A stretch of 64,000 nt of DNA from Arachis hypogaea (GCF_003086295.3 NC_092044.1:6412843-6476842), one strand, 5' to 3'. Positions 47,181 to 60,112 are shown, numbered from the stretch's first letter. Numbers and translations are program-made. Notes: generated from the sequence alone by a model not told the origin.

Positions 47181-48471
47181 TGTGTATCAGAGAAAGAGAG
47201 AGATCATAACGGATTCAATTGTGTCAATCGATATTTTTGGGTTCTCCATCCAATCATCATATATATAATGGTTTGGAATAAGTAGTATGACCACAATCTA
47301 ATTTAAATAATTTGTTATTGTTATTATATTAAAATGTTAATATAATAACATCTTTTATTAAATTTAGAGATTTATTATTGTGATAGTGATCATAATATTG
47401 AGAAATAAATTTTTTATAATTTAATCTAAATTGTTCTTGGTCATAAAATTATTAAAAGGACATTAATAATCCAAAAAGATCAATATATATAATGATCTTG
47501 GATGAACATTAATAGATCTCATTTATTAAATTATATATATAGATGGTGTATATAGAGATATGGTCATTGAACTGACTCACTTTGAGAATTTCTAATGGTT
47601 ATAATTATCGCATATTTGTCAATAGGATATTCTCAAGATGAACATAATAATAGAGTTTTCTTTGATCTGCGGTCACATTAATTAACAATGTATTTATTAT
47701 ACTTTGATTCTGGATACCTAATACCCTAGGGTGCTAGTTGGAAAGATATTGAGTATGATTTAAATACTTGTAGAATTAATGATTAGTCAATAAGAAATCC
47801 GTCAACTCTTGTAAAATGTTTGAACTCTATGATTATAATGATTGAGATAAATAAAAACCTTAGCCGCCAAGGGAATTGAATGAATGAAGAAATGAGTTTT
47901 TTAGGTCATTCACAATTAATTAGAATAATGGTAACAAGTTAGAGTTTGACAATTAAACCATACTCTAAGGGTTAACTAAGAGATGGAAAGATGGAAAGAA
48001 TTATATTTTGTTCTTCTGAGATTCTTAGTAAAAATACTTCATACTATCGGGTCATTGAGAAGTGTTGCTAGACGCTAACATTGATTAGTAAATTTAGTAT
48101 GACTAATTTACTACCCACTTAGTATTGAACCTATGGGATCACACACTAACGAGTGTTCTAATATTTGCTATAGAATTATTTAATTATTATTTTGATTTGA
48201 TCAAATAAATAATTATATTAATTCAAATGGAATATTATTATATTCTTTGCTAGCACCAAGAATATAATAATAATATGATAATTGAGAATATTAAATGAGA
48301 TTTGAGAATAATTAGTTATTCTATTTCTAAATTTGGAAGAGATCCTAACTGATTTTGTTTTCAAATTGAGTTAGGATATGATTTATAAATTTGAAGGATT
48401 TAGATTTAGAATTTTCAAGATATGATTTAAATTTGAATTGAGATTCAAATTTAAAATCAGTAACAAATATC

Positions 48472-48476
<5 letters not shown>

Positions 48477-48534
<58 letters not shown>
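48477..48534. repeat. (AT)n microsatellite, ~58 bp
   Basis: Uninterrupted AT dinucleotide run. Confidence 0.95.
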
Positions 48535-48538
<4 letters not shown>

Positions 48539-48961
48539 TCCAAGAGTAGAGGAAGGTGAGAATAAAACCTAGGAAGGTGAGAATAAAACACAGGTTTTAT
48601 TCCTTCACCTCTACACACATAAACGTATGTGAGCCTGATTCTTAGAGAAGAAGTGCAAAGAGTTGCAAGAGGTTTCTCAAGTTAGATCAGATGTCCATTG
48701 GTTAAAGAGTTGAAAGCAAATGTTGGTCTCCGTGTGATACGCATAGCGCCTTCATACCATCGAAGGAGAAAGTGATTTTTACTAGCGTACCCAGATATTT
48801 AAATCTGATATATATTAAATTTTTGGAATAAAATTTAAGCACAAAATAGATCTTTAGAATTACTTTCTTTTCTTTCACTGCGTGTTATGAACAACATGAT
48901 AATCCTTCGTCAACATGGTAGTGCATATAATGCTTAATTACCAAGTTTTTTTTTCTTTTTT

Positions 48962-49050
48962 TCTAAAGTTAAGGATGAGATTTAAACATATAATTTTTAA
49001 ATGAGTATAAAAAGACTATGTCATTTAATTTAGAGTTCGTTAGGTTAATT
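48962..49050 (-). repeat. tRNA-derived SINE-like fragment, decayed
   Basis: On the minus strand it shares ATGACATAGTC and TATACTCATTT with the copies at 9046, 9313 and 56312, and ends in a decayed box B (TGTTTAAATCTCATC). Confidence 0.35.
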
Positions 49051-50691
49051 ACCAAGTGTTATTATTTCACATTTGCGTTATAGTATATTAAGTTATTAAC
49101 CAAAAATAAATAAATAGGTATATAGTATAAGAATGAAGAATCTTATGTAATATGAAAAAAGTTAGTTAATATTAACGGAAAATAATTAGATTTTTAATTG
49201 AAGTTTTGAAAAAATAATAATAATACCTTTTTATTTTTAATATACATAAGATAAAGTGTTCAAATTTGTACGTTCTTGTATACCGATTTTTCTCCTATCA
49301 TGTTACCATTGTGTTTATTGGTATTGATTTCATCTCATTTTGCTTTTTGAAGGCATTATATATGTAATTTGTGTGCGTAATGTTGAGGGAGAAAATGAAT
49401 GGGCATGTATGGCATGACAAGGCATGATATGAAATTATGGATACATTTTTCGGTATCCACAGGTGGTGTAATATCCATATTCCAAGGAATAATGCAGTTA
49501 AAAAGTCAAGTCAAAATCTCATTTTACCTCAGGATATATTATTGATTATATATTATATATTTTTCTTAACTACGAAGAGCGATTCATTTGGAGATGGTTC
49601 ATTATAAGAGATAAGAGTCAATAGCAGTTTAATTATGTGCATTATGTTAACGTGGTTGATATTTCACTCCATTAATTAACACCTACATCATATATTTTTG
49701 CATGCAATGCAAATTATGCATGATTCGAAGCTTGTCATTTTATTTTGATTATAGATTATATTAGCAAAATAATAACTAAAAATTATTTTATTTAACTCAA
49801 CGTTCATGATTTTATATATGTGACATTTATAATAACATATTTATTATATTTAATAGTATCCAATTATTTTAATAGTAATTAAAAAATACAAAACAAGTTA
49901 TTCAGTGATAATTAAAGAATGCACAAGTTTTATTATATGGTTACAAACTTATGGAATCGATATTGATGTGGTATTGCACATTGGCAATGAATGAGTTCTT
50001 TGAGCTGAATGATAATAATCATAAATCATAATTGAGTATTGCTTTAGGTTTTTTTTTTTTCATCTTTTGTGAAAATAATAACATGCTTCAATTTGAATAG
50101 TCAAACTATAAGATATATTGCAACAAACCAACCCTCACTTGAATGATATTTGTTCGTTCTCATCCTAAATAGTGAAAACTAGCCATAAAATTAGTAATAA
50201 CGAGTTTTATCCTATATTTTTACAGAAATATTTTTCAGTGGATTGAACACCAGATTGAGAATTCCAGATAGACAGATAAGTTTCTCTCAATCCATTTTTA
50301 TATTTGTAGTGTGAATTTTAGAATTACTTTTTATATTTTCTATCGACAACAGGACAGTGGCACTCAACATCAATGAGAATGCTGTTCAGCTATGCACTTC
50401 TTGTGTTCTGTACTTTGATGATAATCAGATATACATGTGCTATCAGCTTTCTTTCCATCAAGAAATAACTTTAAGCTACACCTATTAATCCTTGACTACA
50501 TTGAGACAGTAGAACATAAATCTAATTCTGAGACATGCTCTTGAACAACGTATCAAGCGTAAATCTTAGTAATTTTGTTAATTTTTGGTTAGAAACTGGA
50601 GATACACACCTAGTAAAACAAGGAAGCTACAATCTCTCGATAAATAATACAATATTTGTGGTTCTTAGCCAACCTGAAAATTGACATGCTC

Positions 50692-51857
50692 CTATGGCTC
50701 AGACTTAACAAGCTCCTCGACAGAATTTCGGTAATTAGCAATCAAGTCTCTGTAACAAGGAGAAAAATGAAGATGTGTTTAGCATCAAGCAACTCAATCA
50801 AACATAGATATCAGAAAACATAGCACTAACCTTCGTTGATTTAGCAATTGCTCACTTTCTTCTAGCTTCTTGTTCTGTCCCTCAACTGTCTGCATTTAGC
50901 ATCATCCAGAATGTACAAACTCATATTAGACCAAGAATAATACCGGTATAAAACAGCAAGTTAAAGACTCAACTTTTCTACTGTTTAAAAAACAATCATA
51001 TCAAGATGCAGAATAGAATATGTATCATTCTTCTTTTCTGTGTTGGTCGATGCAGGTGTTTTTTTAATTATCATGCATAGGTTGGACACATAAGTATAAA
51101 TGCTAAAATCTCAAACCCAGCTCAAGACACACATAAATACACAAGTGCACACATGAGTGCACCTAGTACCTAAACCATAATAAAATTATTCAGTTTCAGC
51201 GCACTTTTGAAGCTAAATATTTAGAAGTTCAAGTGTTTAATTAAATATGCCTATCCTCTATGTAGCAACCAATGTATGTAAAAGCAAAAGCATAAATAAG
51301 AAACATATTTTACAACAGAAATTGGAGAGTTGCTAAATACCATCGCCTTGGTGCTAATGGAGTCGGAGATTGAGTTCAACAGTTGCTGGCACTTCTCAAA
51401 ATGGGTGCTCAATTCAGTGATCTATAACAACAAAACCAACCAAATATGACACAAGTGACTATTCAAACTTTCAAACAACCCTCAATTGGGAAGTTCAATT
51501 GCCAAAACGAAAAAAGAAAAAAAAAAGGTGATTGATATTGAACAAAACATTGAAAACAAGGCCCAAAAAGAAAAAATGAATGAAATTTAAAATATATCAT
51601 ACCAATGCATCTGACTGTTGATCTGGAGTCCCATGCTCGATAACCTCAGCCAAATTCTCAACCAGCTATACCCAAAAATAAAACTAAAAATAAAATATAA
51701 ATCATAACAAAGCAACAATAACAATGAAGTTAAGGGGAAACTGGGTTAAGGTTACATGTAAGAGGTGGTAGTGTGAGGCCAGTGATTGGTGAAGGTTCTG
51801 CTGCTGCTGCTGCTGCTGCTGTTGCTGTTGCAGCTGCTGCTGCTGCTGTTGTTGTTG

Positions 51858-51900
<43 letters not shown>

Positions 51901-51918
51901 AGAAGAAGTTGCTGCTGC

Positions 51919-51955
<37 letters not shown>

Positions 51956-52163
51956 GCTGCTGATAAAGCTGCTGCTGTTGTTGGAATTGAGGCTGTTGAG
52001 GTTGCTGAAACGTTTGATGGAGAAACTGTTGTTGTTGCTGCTGCTGTTGCTGCTGTTGCTGCTGGTGGAGATAGAGGGGATCTTGAGATTGAGAATGGGT
52101 TGGGGTGTTAGTGTTGTGGGTTGGGATCATTGTCCAGTTTCCTCCTGAAGAAAACTGATCCAT
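50692..52163 (-). CDS. MED9: Mediator complex subunit 9, five exons, long poly-Gln
   Basis: Subunit of the Mediator middle module, linking transcription factors to RNA polymerase II. Exons: 52163-51756, 51665-51603, 51421-51341, 50889-50831, 50749-50692; all GT-AG and in frame, 669 nt, 222 aa. The N terminus MDQFSSGGNWTMIP and the core (LASHYHLLH, LVENLAEVIEHGT, FEKCQQLLNSIS, LEESEQLLNQRRDLI, YRNSVEELV) match plant MED9 as I know it. Residues about 34-125 are mostly Gln, coded by mixed CAG/CAA runs, so the tract is repeat-prone. A 5'UTR intron is likely (52638 to 52179). TATAAATA on the minus strand at 52832-52825 fits as the core promoter. Only 8 bp upstream of that begins a transposon-like block. 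Confidence 0.9.
51797..52067 (-). repeat. CAG/CAA trinucleotide tract in MED9 exon 1
   Basis: Runs of CAG and CAA (CTG and GTT/TTG on the plus strand) broken only by a few other codons (FLHQTF, PQQPQF, LY, LLL). The plus-strand reading creates long spurious poly-Leu and poly-Ala frames, which are not genes. Confidence 0.9.
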
Positions 52164-52824
52164 CGATTCAATTCAATTCTGCCCTTTGCAAACACAGATT
52201 AGGGTTCGAGCACCAACAATACCACTATTGTTTCTACATTAACCACCAAATACCATTAGAAGTTTAGAGGATGCAAAAGCCCCTAGTATTACTTGAAAAA
52301 TACACAAAAGCAAAATTGACACATGATGACATGAATGAATAATCACGGTATATGTATGAACTATGAACTATGCAAAAGCCCTTCCAGCTCAACAATTACA
52401 AGAATAGGACTAGGTCTAAGTGAAAATAGTATAAATAAGAGTAAAACTAGTGGAATAATTGTATGCAACAGTGATGAAATGAAATTTCCTTCTCATTGAC
52501 TATGTTCTTCTCTAATTCCTCTTCTAAATTATAATAATTCTTCTTCTCCCTTATTACACACTCATCCAAATATTCACCCTGATTCTTAATTCCATTCATA
52601 CAACATTCTTAAGATAACAGCAAGAACAACAAATATACCAGTGAGAGGACGAAGAAACGAAGAAACGAAGAAACGCTGCAGCCAGAGGAAGGGAGGGAAT
52701 CACAGCAGCAGAGTGAGAAGAGAAATCAGGGGCAGAGGATACGGCGAAGGCTGGGTTCCTTTTCAACCTTTTTTTTCAATGGATAACTAACAAAAAATTC
52801 ATCTCTTTAATAAATGGTGAACTG

Positions 52825-52832
52825 TATTTATA
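52825..52832 (-). promoter_or_regulatory. TATA box of MED9
   Basis: TATAAATA on the minus strand, upstream of the inferred 5'UTR exon (about 52639-52750). Confidence 0.5.
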
Positions 52833-55146
52833 GTTATAAGGTTCTGAAAACTGAACCGGTCATCGAACCGCTTTAGTTACTGGTTCACTGGTTCATAAGT
52901 TCAACCGGTTTGACCGTGGTTGAACCGAAAAAACCGTTTTATAATAAAATAAAAAATAAAATATAAATAAACACATTAAAACATAATTATAGTCTAATAT
53001 AAATATACAATGCACAAGTTAAAGATAGAAAATATTGTCTTAATGTAGCTGAGTCAAAAAGTAAAACAAATTGATAGTATTGCACAACAAACACAACAGG
53101 ACCTGAAACAAAAACACAACAGCTGAAACAAAAAAAGAATCCAGCACAGAGGAGGGGCAGCAAGTCGGCAGAGATCGAGAGCAGGGACGGTGCAACCAAA
53201 CAATGAACAAAACTCAAAAAACTTTGAATCAGTAACATAGTGCAAATTCAAGAAATTTTAATAAAATTTAGCTATACAAACAGACAATAAAGCAGTAATA
53301 GAGTTATAAATCTAAAATTTATCATCAAATATAATCAGTGAGCAAAGCCAATCAATCAAGCATTGACTGGGCATTCGAGAAAAAAAAAGAATCAAAAAGA
53401 ACATTTAAATCACAGCAACAACACAATAACACCAATTGAAACATTTAAAAAGAAAGCAACCAAAAAGAATATCTAAAAATCACCAAGGTTGAAAACAATA
53501 ATTTGATGTCAACGAATTAAAAGCTAGGCTTCCAGGAAAGTGAAGAATACCCAAACCAAAGAACCTTCAATCACAGTTTAAACCAAAATTCAGAATCCCC
53601 TCAAATTGAAGCAGCAAGCAACTTGAAAATCAAAGAACCAAAAAATAATTTTCAAATAAAAGATTCAGATCACCAATCCTAACCAGAAATAAAATCAAAT
53701 TCCAATAACAAAGAAATCTAGAAGTCTAGAACAGAGCAGAGCAGATCCTGAGGAAGAGGGGGAACAGCAATAATTAACTAACAATAATTATTCATTCATA
53801 CCTACACATTACCAGCAATCCAATAAGAATACAATAACAATACATACCTAAACATTACCAGCAATCCAATAACAATACAATCCAATCCAATTATTCAATT
53901 GAAACAGGCAAACAGGCAATAACAATCCATTCCAATAACAATACAATCCAATCCAATAACAATACAAAGTTCACAGTTCTGAATCAGTAACTTAGTTCAG
54001 TTGAAACAGGCAAACAATTATTCAATCAATTATTCAATCACTATATCAGTTCACACTTTACAGTTCACAAAAAAACAATTATTCAATCACTATATCACCA
54101 TATCAGTTCACAGTTGAATGACTTGAATCAGAGTTCAGTGGCAAGGTTCTAAAAACTGGACCGGTCATCAAACCATTTTAATCACTGGTTCACTGGTTTA
54201 CTGGTCCAACCAGTCCAACCGGTGGTTCAACCGGAAAAACCGTTTTAGAACAGCAATGCGTGATGGAGAGGGAAGATTGTTGGCTATTTGTCCATAGTTG
54301 ATTCCAAAATCAGAACCACTTGTCTGTATAAAACTATAAATGTCTCTTGAGAAAAACACAGTTTTGAAATATCAGAAAAATAAAATGCTTAAATTCCTAT
54401 GCTGAATAAGAAGAATAAGTACACAACCAAATTGATAGAATCATAAAACTAAAATGAATAATATATAAATTAATTAATGGTTTTTGATTCCTCTGAGGAT
54501 GCAATGTAGTTTCTCTTTCATTCCATGAAGCTAAGAAGGAATGACATTCTGATCACTAAACAACTAGACTAGAATGTTCCATTAGCAAGAAAACATAGAC
54601 AGAAACAGAATAAGATTACCCCAGATAACAAAATCAGTTTTTTTCATCAACTTTGTGTGGAATCAAAAGAGAATCATGCAGAAGTATACAAGTTACACAC
54701 CAGAAATAGTGAGAAGCAGCATAAGCAGTTTGAAGTAGGAGGAATTTAATAAATTTGCATGGCCTTGACATGACTTTGACTAGTAACACATAAAAATATG
54801 CATTGAAAAAGTACAAAATTTCAATAAACAGTACTAAACAGAGGCAAGAAAGAACAATCATCATTCAGCAACAAACATTACAAACAGCAACAAGTAATCA
54901 CACTATTACCAAATTCAAAAAGAATGAAAACCAGATAACCCCAATCATAAACACCATTACCAAATTAAATAAAAAATCAACCAAAAATCACCTTGCAAAT
55001 CAAAAACTCAATCTCTTGAACTCAATAATTACATCAGTTATCCAACTAAATAATTGCATCACAGTTATCATAAACAGATTTCAAAGCCTAGAAGCAGAGT
55101 GAAATTAAAAACATGAAGCATATAATAAATCAAAAGATCACCAATT

Positions 55147-55304
55147 GCAAATTTTTTAATAAGAACAGAAGTTAAGAACAATGAAAAATGAAAAAAGATT
55201 CAACAGTTTTCAACCCAATTTTAATGCAAATTTTTTAATAAGAACAGAAGTTAAGAACAATGAAAAATGAAAAAAGATTCAACAGTTTTCAACCCAATTT
55301 TAAT
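55147..55304. repeat. perfect 79-bp tandem duplication
   Basis: GCAAATTTTTTAATAAGAAC starts at 55147 and again at 55226, and the two 79-bp units read identically to 55304. A recent slippage or unequal-exchange event inside the transposon-like block. Confidence 0.9.
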
Positions 55305-56311
55305 AAAGCTCATCACAATGATTAACAACAACAAAAAGGACTGAAGGAACAGTGAATCAGTAACACGCAGTCCAAATTTAAAATTTAAAAGTTATCAATT
55401 TAAAATTTATCATCAAATACAATCAGTGAGCAAAACCAATCTACCAAGCACTGACTGAGTATTCTATTCTGATTCTGTGACTGGGAAGCAACAAATTCAG
55501 CAACAAATTCAAGTTACAGCAACAAATTTAAAAAATCCAAGTAAAGTCCCGATTTACAGCAACATTTAGATTAGCAACAAGGCAAATTTGATTAGCAATT
55601 CAGCAACATGCAAAAATACAGGGAGAAGGGAAATCTGAAAAGAGAGAACAGGGAAGTGATGGTGCAGGGACTCACCAACGGTCGACGGCGAGTCGGCGTC
55701 CACCCCACGGAAGGCGACGAAGCAAGAGACAACCCCACGAGTTGCTTCTGCCGCCGGCGACGAGAAAGACGAACCACGAGATGCCAGTGACTGAGACGAG
55801 ACTCGAGTGAGACTGGGAGGCAGAATCGAGCAGAGACAACCACGGACGACGAGCAGCAACCAACACGCACAGCTCGAGCACTCACTGGCGGAGGGAGGCG
55901 TGAGCAGCCGAGCACAGAGGAGAACGGCGAGATGCGAGCACCCGACGTGGAGGATCTGGCGAGAGGCCCGAGAGCACGAAGACGGAAGTTCTTGAGTGCG
56001 ATGGACGGCGGCAGCAATCTCTCATCCAACAGACGGCGACAACTATTGGTGGAGGCTAGGGTTTGCTGAAGGAAGGAATTGGAGAAGGGGGGGGAATGGG
56101 GGATAACGCCTGCAACTTTTTTCCTTTCAAGGAAGGAAACAGGTCGTTTTTTGTAAACCGGCCGGGTTCCGGTCCGATCCGACCTGCCGATAACCTGCCA
56201 GTTCAGTGGTTTTTGATTTTGCGGTTTTGCGTATTGGATCGGATCGTTTTCTTTGCCGATTTTCGGTTCGATCAGCCGGTCCGACTCGGTTTTTAGAATT
56301 TTTCTTTTTCC

Positions 56312-56386
56312 AAGAGACTCGAACCCGCAACATTTTAATTGAACATAGAAAGACTATGTTATTTGAGATATAACTCATTGGCCGGT
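56312..56386 (-). repeat. tRNA-derived SINE-like fragment
   Basis: The best-preserved copy: minus-strand box A-like TGAGTTATATCTC preceded by GGCCAA, then ACATAGTCTTTC, TATGTTCAATTA and box B-like GGGTTCGAGTCTC. It abuts the right end of the CCGG-rich block. Confidence 0.45.
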
Positions 56387-56875
56387 TTTCAGAACATTGG
56401 TTATACCTGATAAATAAATTGTACTTCTAATTAGAAATTTTGTAAAATAAAATTTGATTTTTAAATAATTTTATTTTTTAAAAAATTTTCGATCACAATA
56501 AAAGAATTTTAAATATAATAATTTTATTTTTTAATTTTATTTATAAAAAAATACATCAACATTTAATTTACAAATCTTTTATAAATATATATTTAATTAT
56601 TTTTATTGTAGTTATAAATCTCTTAGGACAAATTTGTTGTTTATCTCTAAAAAATATACTGTTCAATACATGAAACGACGTTGTCGTTTGGAGCAGCCGC
56701 ATTGCGCCCTCACCGCAACCTTGAACATTACAGACCTTATATCTAGGTCCGAGGTACAAGGCAAGGAACACAGCGGGGCGAGCATTAGATTCGTCGTTGC
56801 ACTGTCCTCTTTCCTCTTCACATTTCCCTCAAAGGTGAAATCTTTCACGTGGATCCACCTCCATTTCACTTTCAG

Positions 56876-59498
56876 GTTTGATTTTTTTTTTTTTGGGTAC
56901 TTGAACTTGCTGTATCAGCTGCAAATGCCGTTATTCTCAATTCAGCTATCCTTTGTAATAATTAACTCTTGTTTAGGCTCAGAATATTAATACAAGTAGA
57001 GGATTAATTAACTCTTGATTTATTATGTGAATTAAAAGAGAGGGGGGGGGGGGGGGGAGGGGGATTATTAATTTGGTGAGGTTCTTTAGTTAGGATTGTT
57101 TATGATAGTTTATCATCTGTAAATTCAAAACAAAATACCTAATTAGAGTTCCGTGAATTAAGTATGATCAAAAGTAGGGGGCTTTTAAGCTTCATACTTC
57201 AACTATCTTGATGTCTAATCAGATATTAGGAAATGAAAAAGAGAGGGGAGAAGAAAAACCGTTACATAGGTATGGATTCAGTATCCATACCAATACCCGT
57301 ACCCATACCCTGTACATATAAGAGTAGGATTATGAAATTTTTGCCAAAAAGTACGGTACGAGAGGGTATATATAACATTTTTTTTTCATTATAATACTTT
57401 GAATAGTAAGTGCCCAACAACTACTAGTATCCGGTACAAGTAAAATAGCCATTTAGAAATGCCTATGCTTCAAAGTAGAAGAGGAAGAAGAAACCTTATT
57501 TACAAAATTTTATATTCATGACTAGAAAATGCCTTTCACATAGTTTTATGAGGGGATATGTAAAAGTTCTAATGCTATCTTACTTTCCCAACAGAATTTA
57601 CATTAATTTTGATTCGGGCACCTATGCGACTTCTATGCCAGACTTACCCATTTTATCTTTCTCTTCATGCATATCTTGGGGCGATACAGTTGTGTCCAAA
57701 TCTTGCAAGACAATCGTATCTGAAATTGTGATCTAGGGAGATGCATTGGTTGCAATGCTTAGTGCAGAAGTAGGTAACTGAAAAAATGTATCTGCTCTGG
57801 TGGTGTTGTAGAGATTTTTTCCTCAAGTCAATATAGCAAGGATAAAGCTCAATAGATCGATGGAATTGGGTAAAGTTTATGTTTCTTGTGTTGAATCTGT
57901 TTTAGCTTGTGGCAAGCCATCCTGGTGCCAAAATGGAGGAATACTGGTTATCTATTTGCAAAAGAGTCATAGTTGCTAAGAACTATAGTTGTGATTTGAA
58001 ACTGACTTTGGTGATCTGATCTAAACTTCAACACCGAATAGCTTTGATTCTGGGTGCATTAAGTAAACCATTTTAGTACTGGCTAACTTTGACAAAATTA
58101 AATTCACACTAGCTGATGAGTTTTTGATGGCACCTTGATTCCCTTTTCTTGTAATGATTATTGATTATTGGTGAATAGAAATGTCTCGAAGTTACAATGA
58201 AAATATAAAGCTCTACACACAGGACCAACAAGAATTAGTGTCTGATAGGATTAAAATGAAAAGTAATTATTCAGTGCTCTAACTGCAGCAAGATACAAAA
58301 TTTAGGAACAGAGAAGAAACCTTATCAACATCTGTGCCCTCAAGTTAGACCCTGCTTTTGATTGAAGATTATGATATTCATGATTAGAATGGCAATAGCA
58401 AGTGCTAGGGAATAAGTAATATAATATAGTGTTAGTGGCCTTGGGCTTATGTTAGTCTTAAAATGTGTTTTATTCCTCAGTATAAATAGACAAGATGACT
58501 CACATAATTAAGTTAGTCACTCCTTTTACTCTCTTTCTCTAATTTCAAGCATACCTGGTCCTACCAGGTGAAATTGGCTCTGTGTACCATTCAATGCTAT
58601 TGAGAGATCCTTAAAAAGGCCAACATTCGAAGGAAGATGAAATATGGTTTTAAACTGATGTCAATGGCCCAATTCTAGTAATGTTTTAAAGACCATCAAC
58701 TTCTGAAAGGGATAAGTCTTTTATGACGTCTTATATTGTTTAGACCTACCATTTGTCAGATGATTCTGTAAACCAAATTTGATCATAATTTAAAATTTTT
58801 GGATAGAATACATACAATCAAAAGTAATGTTCCATAATTCTCTAGTTGGACTTGTTCTGTAAGAACAGGTGCCAATTATAGGAGAATCAACAAATATTAG
58901 ATGAGTAAACCTCTAGGACTTGAGCAAAAGAGGCAGTTTCATCCTCTTCCTGGTATGTATTATTTACTGCAAAAACAGAAAATGTGTACAATAGTGGTAG
59001 CCTGTTAGATGTTGAGTCTCTCTCCTAAATCTGATTCTATTTCAGCTTTCTAACAGCACTCTTCGTCTCTCCCACACCCTGTATAGTTCTAAGTTCTAAC
59101 AACCTTGCTCCCGTGCCATTGCCAACTCAGCACACTTGATTACAAATGTGCACCCGTACTCTTCCTTAATTCTGTGTCTATTTTCTAATTTCACCCTTTC
59201 TTTCACGCACTCTATTAAGCGAGTTACTTAGTTTTGTGAATACTTGTATTGCACTTGAAAATGGTTTTCAGAATTGCTATTTTACACATTTTCTGTATGA
59301 GAAAGGCCTTTCATTTTTAGAGGGTTAAATAGTAATCCTTGAAAGTTCGTAGTTTATTGCTGGCATGCATTTACATTGATGTTGCTGATTGACGGAAACC
59401 GGGGTTTTCTTTGTGTTTGGAAATGGCATTCCTATGCTAATATGTAATAAACTTGCTCAGTATTCAAGTTGGTGTCAATCTGATTTGCTCTTTTGCAG
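56876..59498 (+). other. 5'UTR intron of the 66-aa gene
   Basis: An exon ending at 56875 (ACTTTCAG|GTTTGA) after a CT-rich leader (TCCTCTTTCCTCTTC) and an acceptor TTTTGCAG at 59491-59498 frame this 2.6-kb intron. It contains a 16-G run (57042-57057) and an LTR- or TRIM-like stretch near 58436-58560 (TGTTAGTGGCCTTGGGC, TATAAATAGAC). No coding content. Confidence 0.55.
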
Positions 59499-59505
59499 GT
59501 AGAAT

Positions 59506-59706
59506 ATGGCAATAAAACCAACAGTTGCATTGAGGGCTATACTTGTTGGAGGGGTTGCAGCATTCGCTAAAATAGCCAGCGCAATGAAGGCCGCAGGTGG
59601 TGTAAAAATGGGCGCAGCTGCGGCTGCAATGACAGCAGCAGCAACCGCAGCTGTGGCAGGATCAAAACAAGAACAAAAAGATGCTCCTCAACAGTCTCCA
59701 AAATAA
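59506..59706 (+). CDS. 66-aa Ala/Gly-rich small plant protein
   Basis: The start codon is the first ATG, 7 bases after a good acceptor (TTTTGCAG|GTAGAAT). The protein begins MAIKPTVALRAILVGGVAAF, likely a hydrophobic or amphipathic segment, then a Lys-punctuated Ala/Gly stretch (KAAGGVKMGAAAAAMTAAA), and ends with a short polar tail (KQEQKDAPQQSPK). I recall similar short plant proteins of unknown function; the composition would suit an organelle or membrane location, but this is inference. The whole CDS lies in one exon, with a separate 5'UTR exon 2.6 kb upstream. Confidence 0.7.
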   Translation: MAIKPTVALRAILVGGVAAFAKIASAMKAAGGVKMGAAAAAMTAAATAAVAGSKQEQKDAPQQSPK

Positions 59707-60112
59707 TGTATCTTTATTTGTTTCTGGATTTCTTTATGTAGATTAGTTGAATCTTCCCCAAGTTTTATGGGAACAAAGAGAGCCATTTGCGGATTGTGAT
59801 ATTGACAGATGGTGAATATAATAACCACTTCAAATGTTCTGTTAGATATGGAATCATGAAGTCTTAGATGAAGCTGTACACTCAGCTGAGTAGTGTGTTT
59901 TAGATGTTGTAAATTTTATTTTGCAAAATGATGACTTTGCAGTGAATTTATTTTCTTTTTTCTTTTTTTTCAACTTTCCTGCCAGTTTATGTTTGTATTT
60001 TTATATAAAGTTTATTTTAATACTTAATAACACGATTTCATTTTTGCATAATGATTAGTTATTTAATGTTGATTATGCTGGCTTCCACAATGTTAAAAGT
60101 AGTATGGAGTGG

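Larger units (their letters stand above)
47181..50691. other. intergenic, repeat-derived, no gene
   Basis: About 47275-48900 looks like a non-coding repeat unit: it holds an (AT)n run, a short near-direct repeat (AGGAAGGTGAGAATAAAAC twice, 48550-48589), and an end resembling LTR or large-MITE sequence (CCTTCATACCATCGAAGGAG). Ends and target duplication could not be fixed. The remainder up to MED9 shows nothing recognisable. Confidence 0.45.
52841..56395. mobile_element. CCGG-rich transposon-like block, probably composite
   Basis: The left end GTTCTGAAAACTG and the right end CCGGTTTTCAGAAC are inverted over 11 bp. A module of about 105 bp rich in ACCGGT/CCGGTT occurs at 52841-52944 and again at 54146-54251 (GTTCTAAAAACTGG to CCGTTTTAGAAC). 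Sequence near 53210-53375 is partly repeated at 55340-55470 (AAAATTTATCATCAAATA, AATCAGTGAGCAAA). This suggests two related elements in tandem, one truncated. A GC-rich stretch at 55660-56060 has open frames but no protein I recognise. No clear target duplication was found. It separates the MED9 promoter from the promoter of the 66-aa gene. Confidence 0.5.

Noticed and set aside
47275..48900. Possible complete solo LTR
   Set aside because: The end resembles LTR sequence, but no TG..CA boundary pair or target duplication could be fixed, so it is kept only as repeat-derived DNA.
51773..52148. Plus-strand poly-Ala and poly-Leu frames
   Set aside because: They are reverse readings of the MED9 CAG/CAA tract with no start context or domain.
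55592..56060. 145-codon minus-strand frame in GC-rich sequence
   Set aside because: Composition is Ser/Arg/Leu-rich with overlapping frames of similar length on both strands and no recognisable domain; it lies in a transposon-like block.
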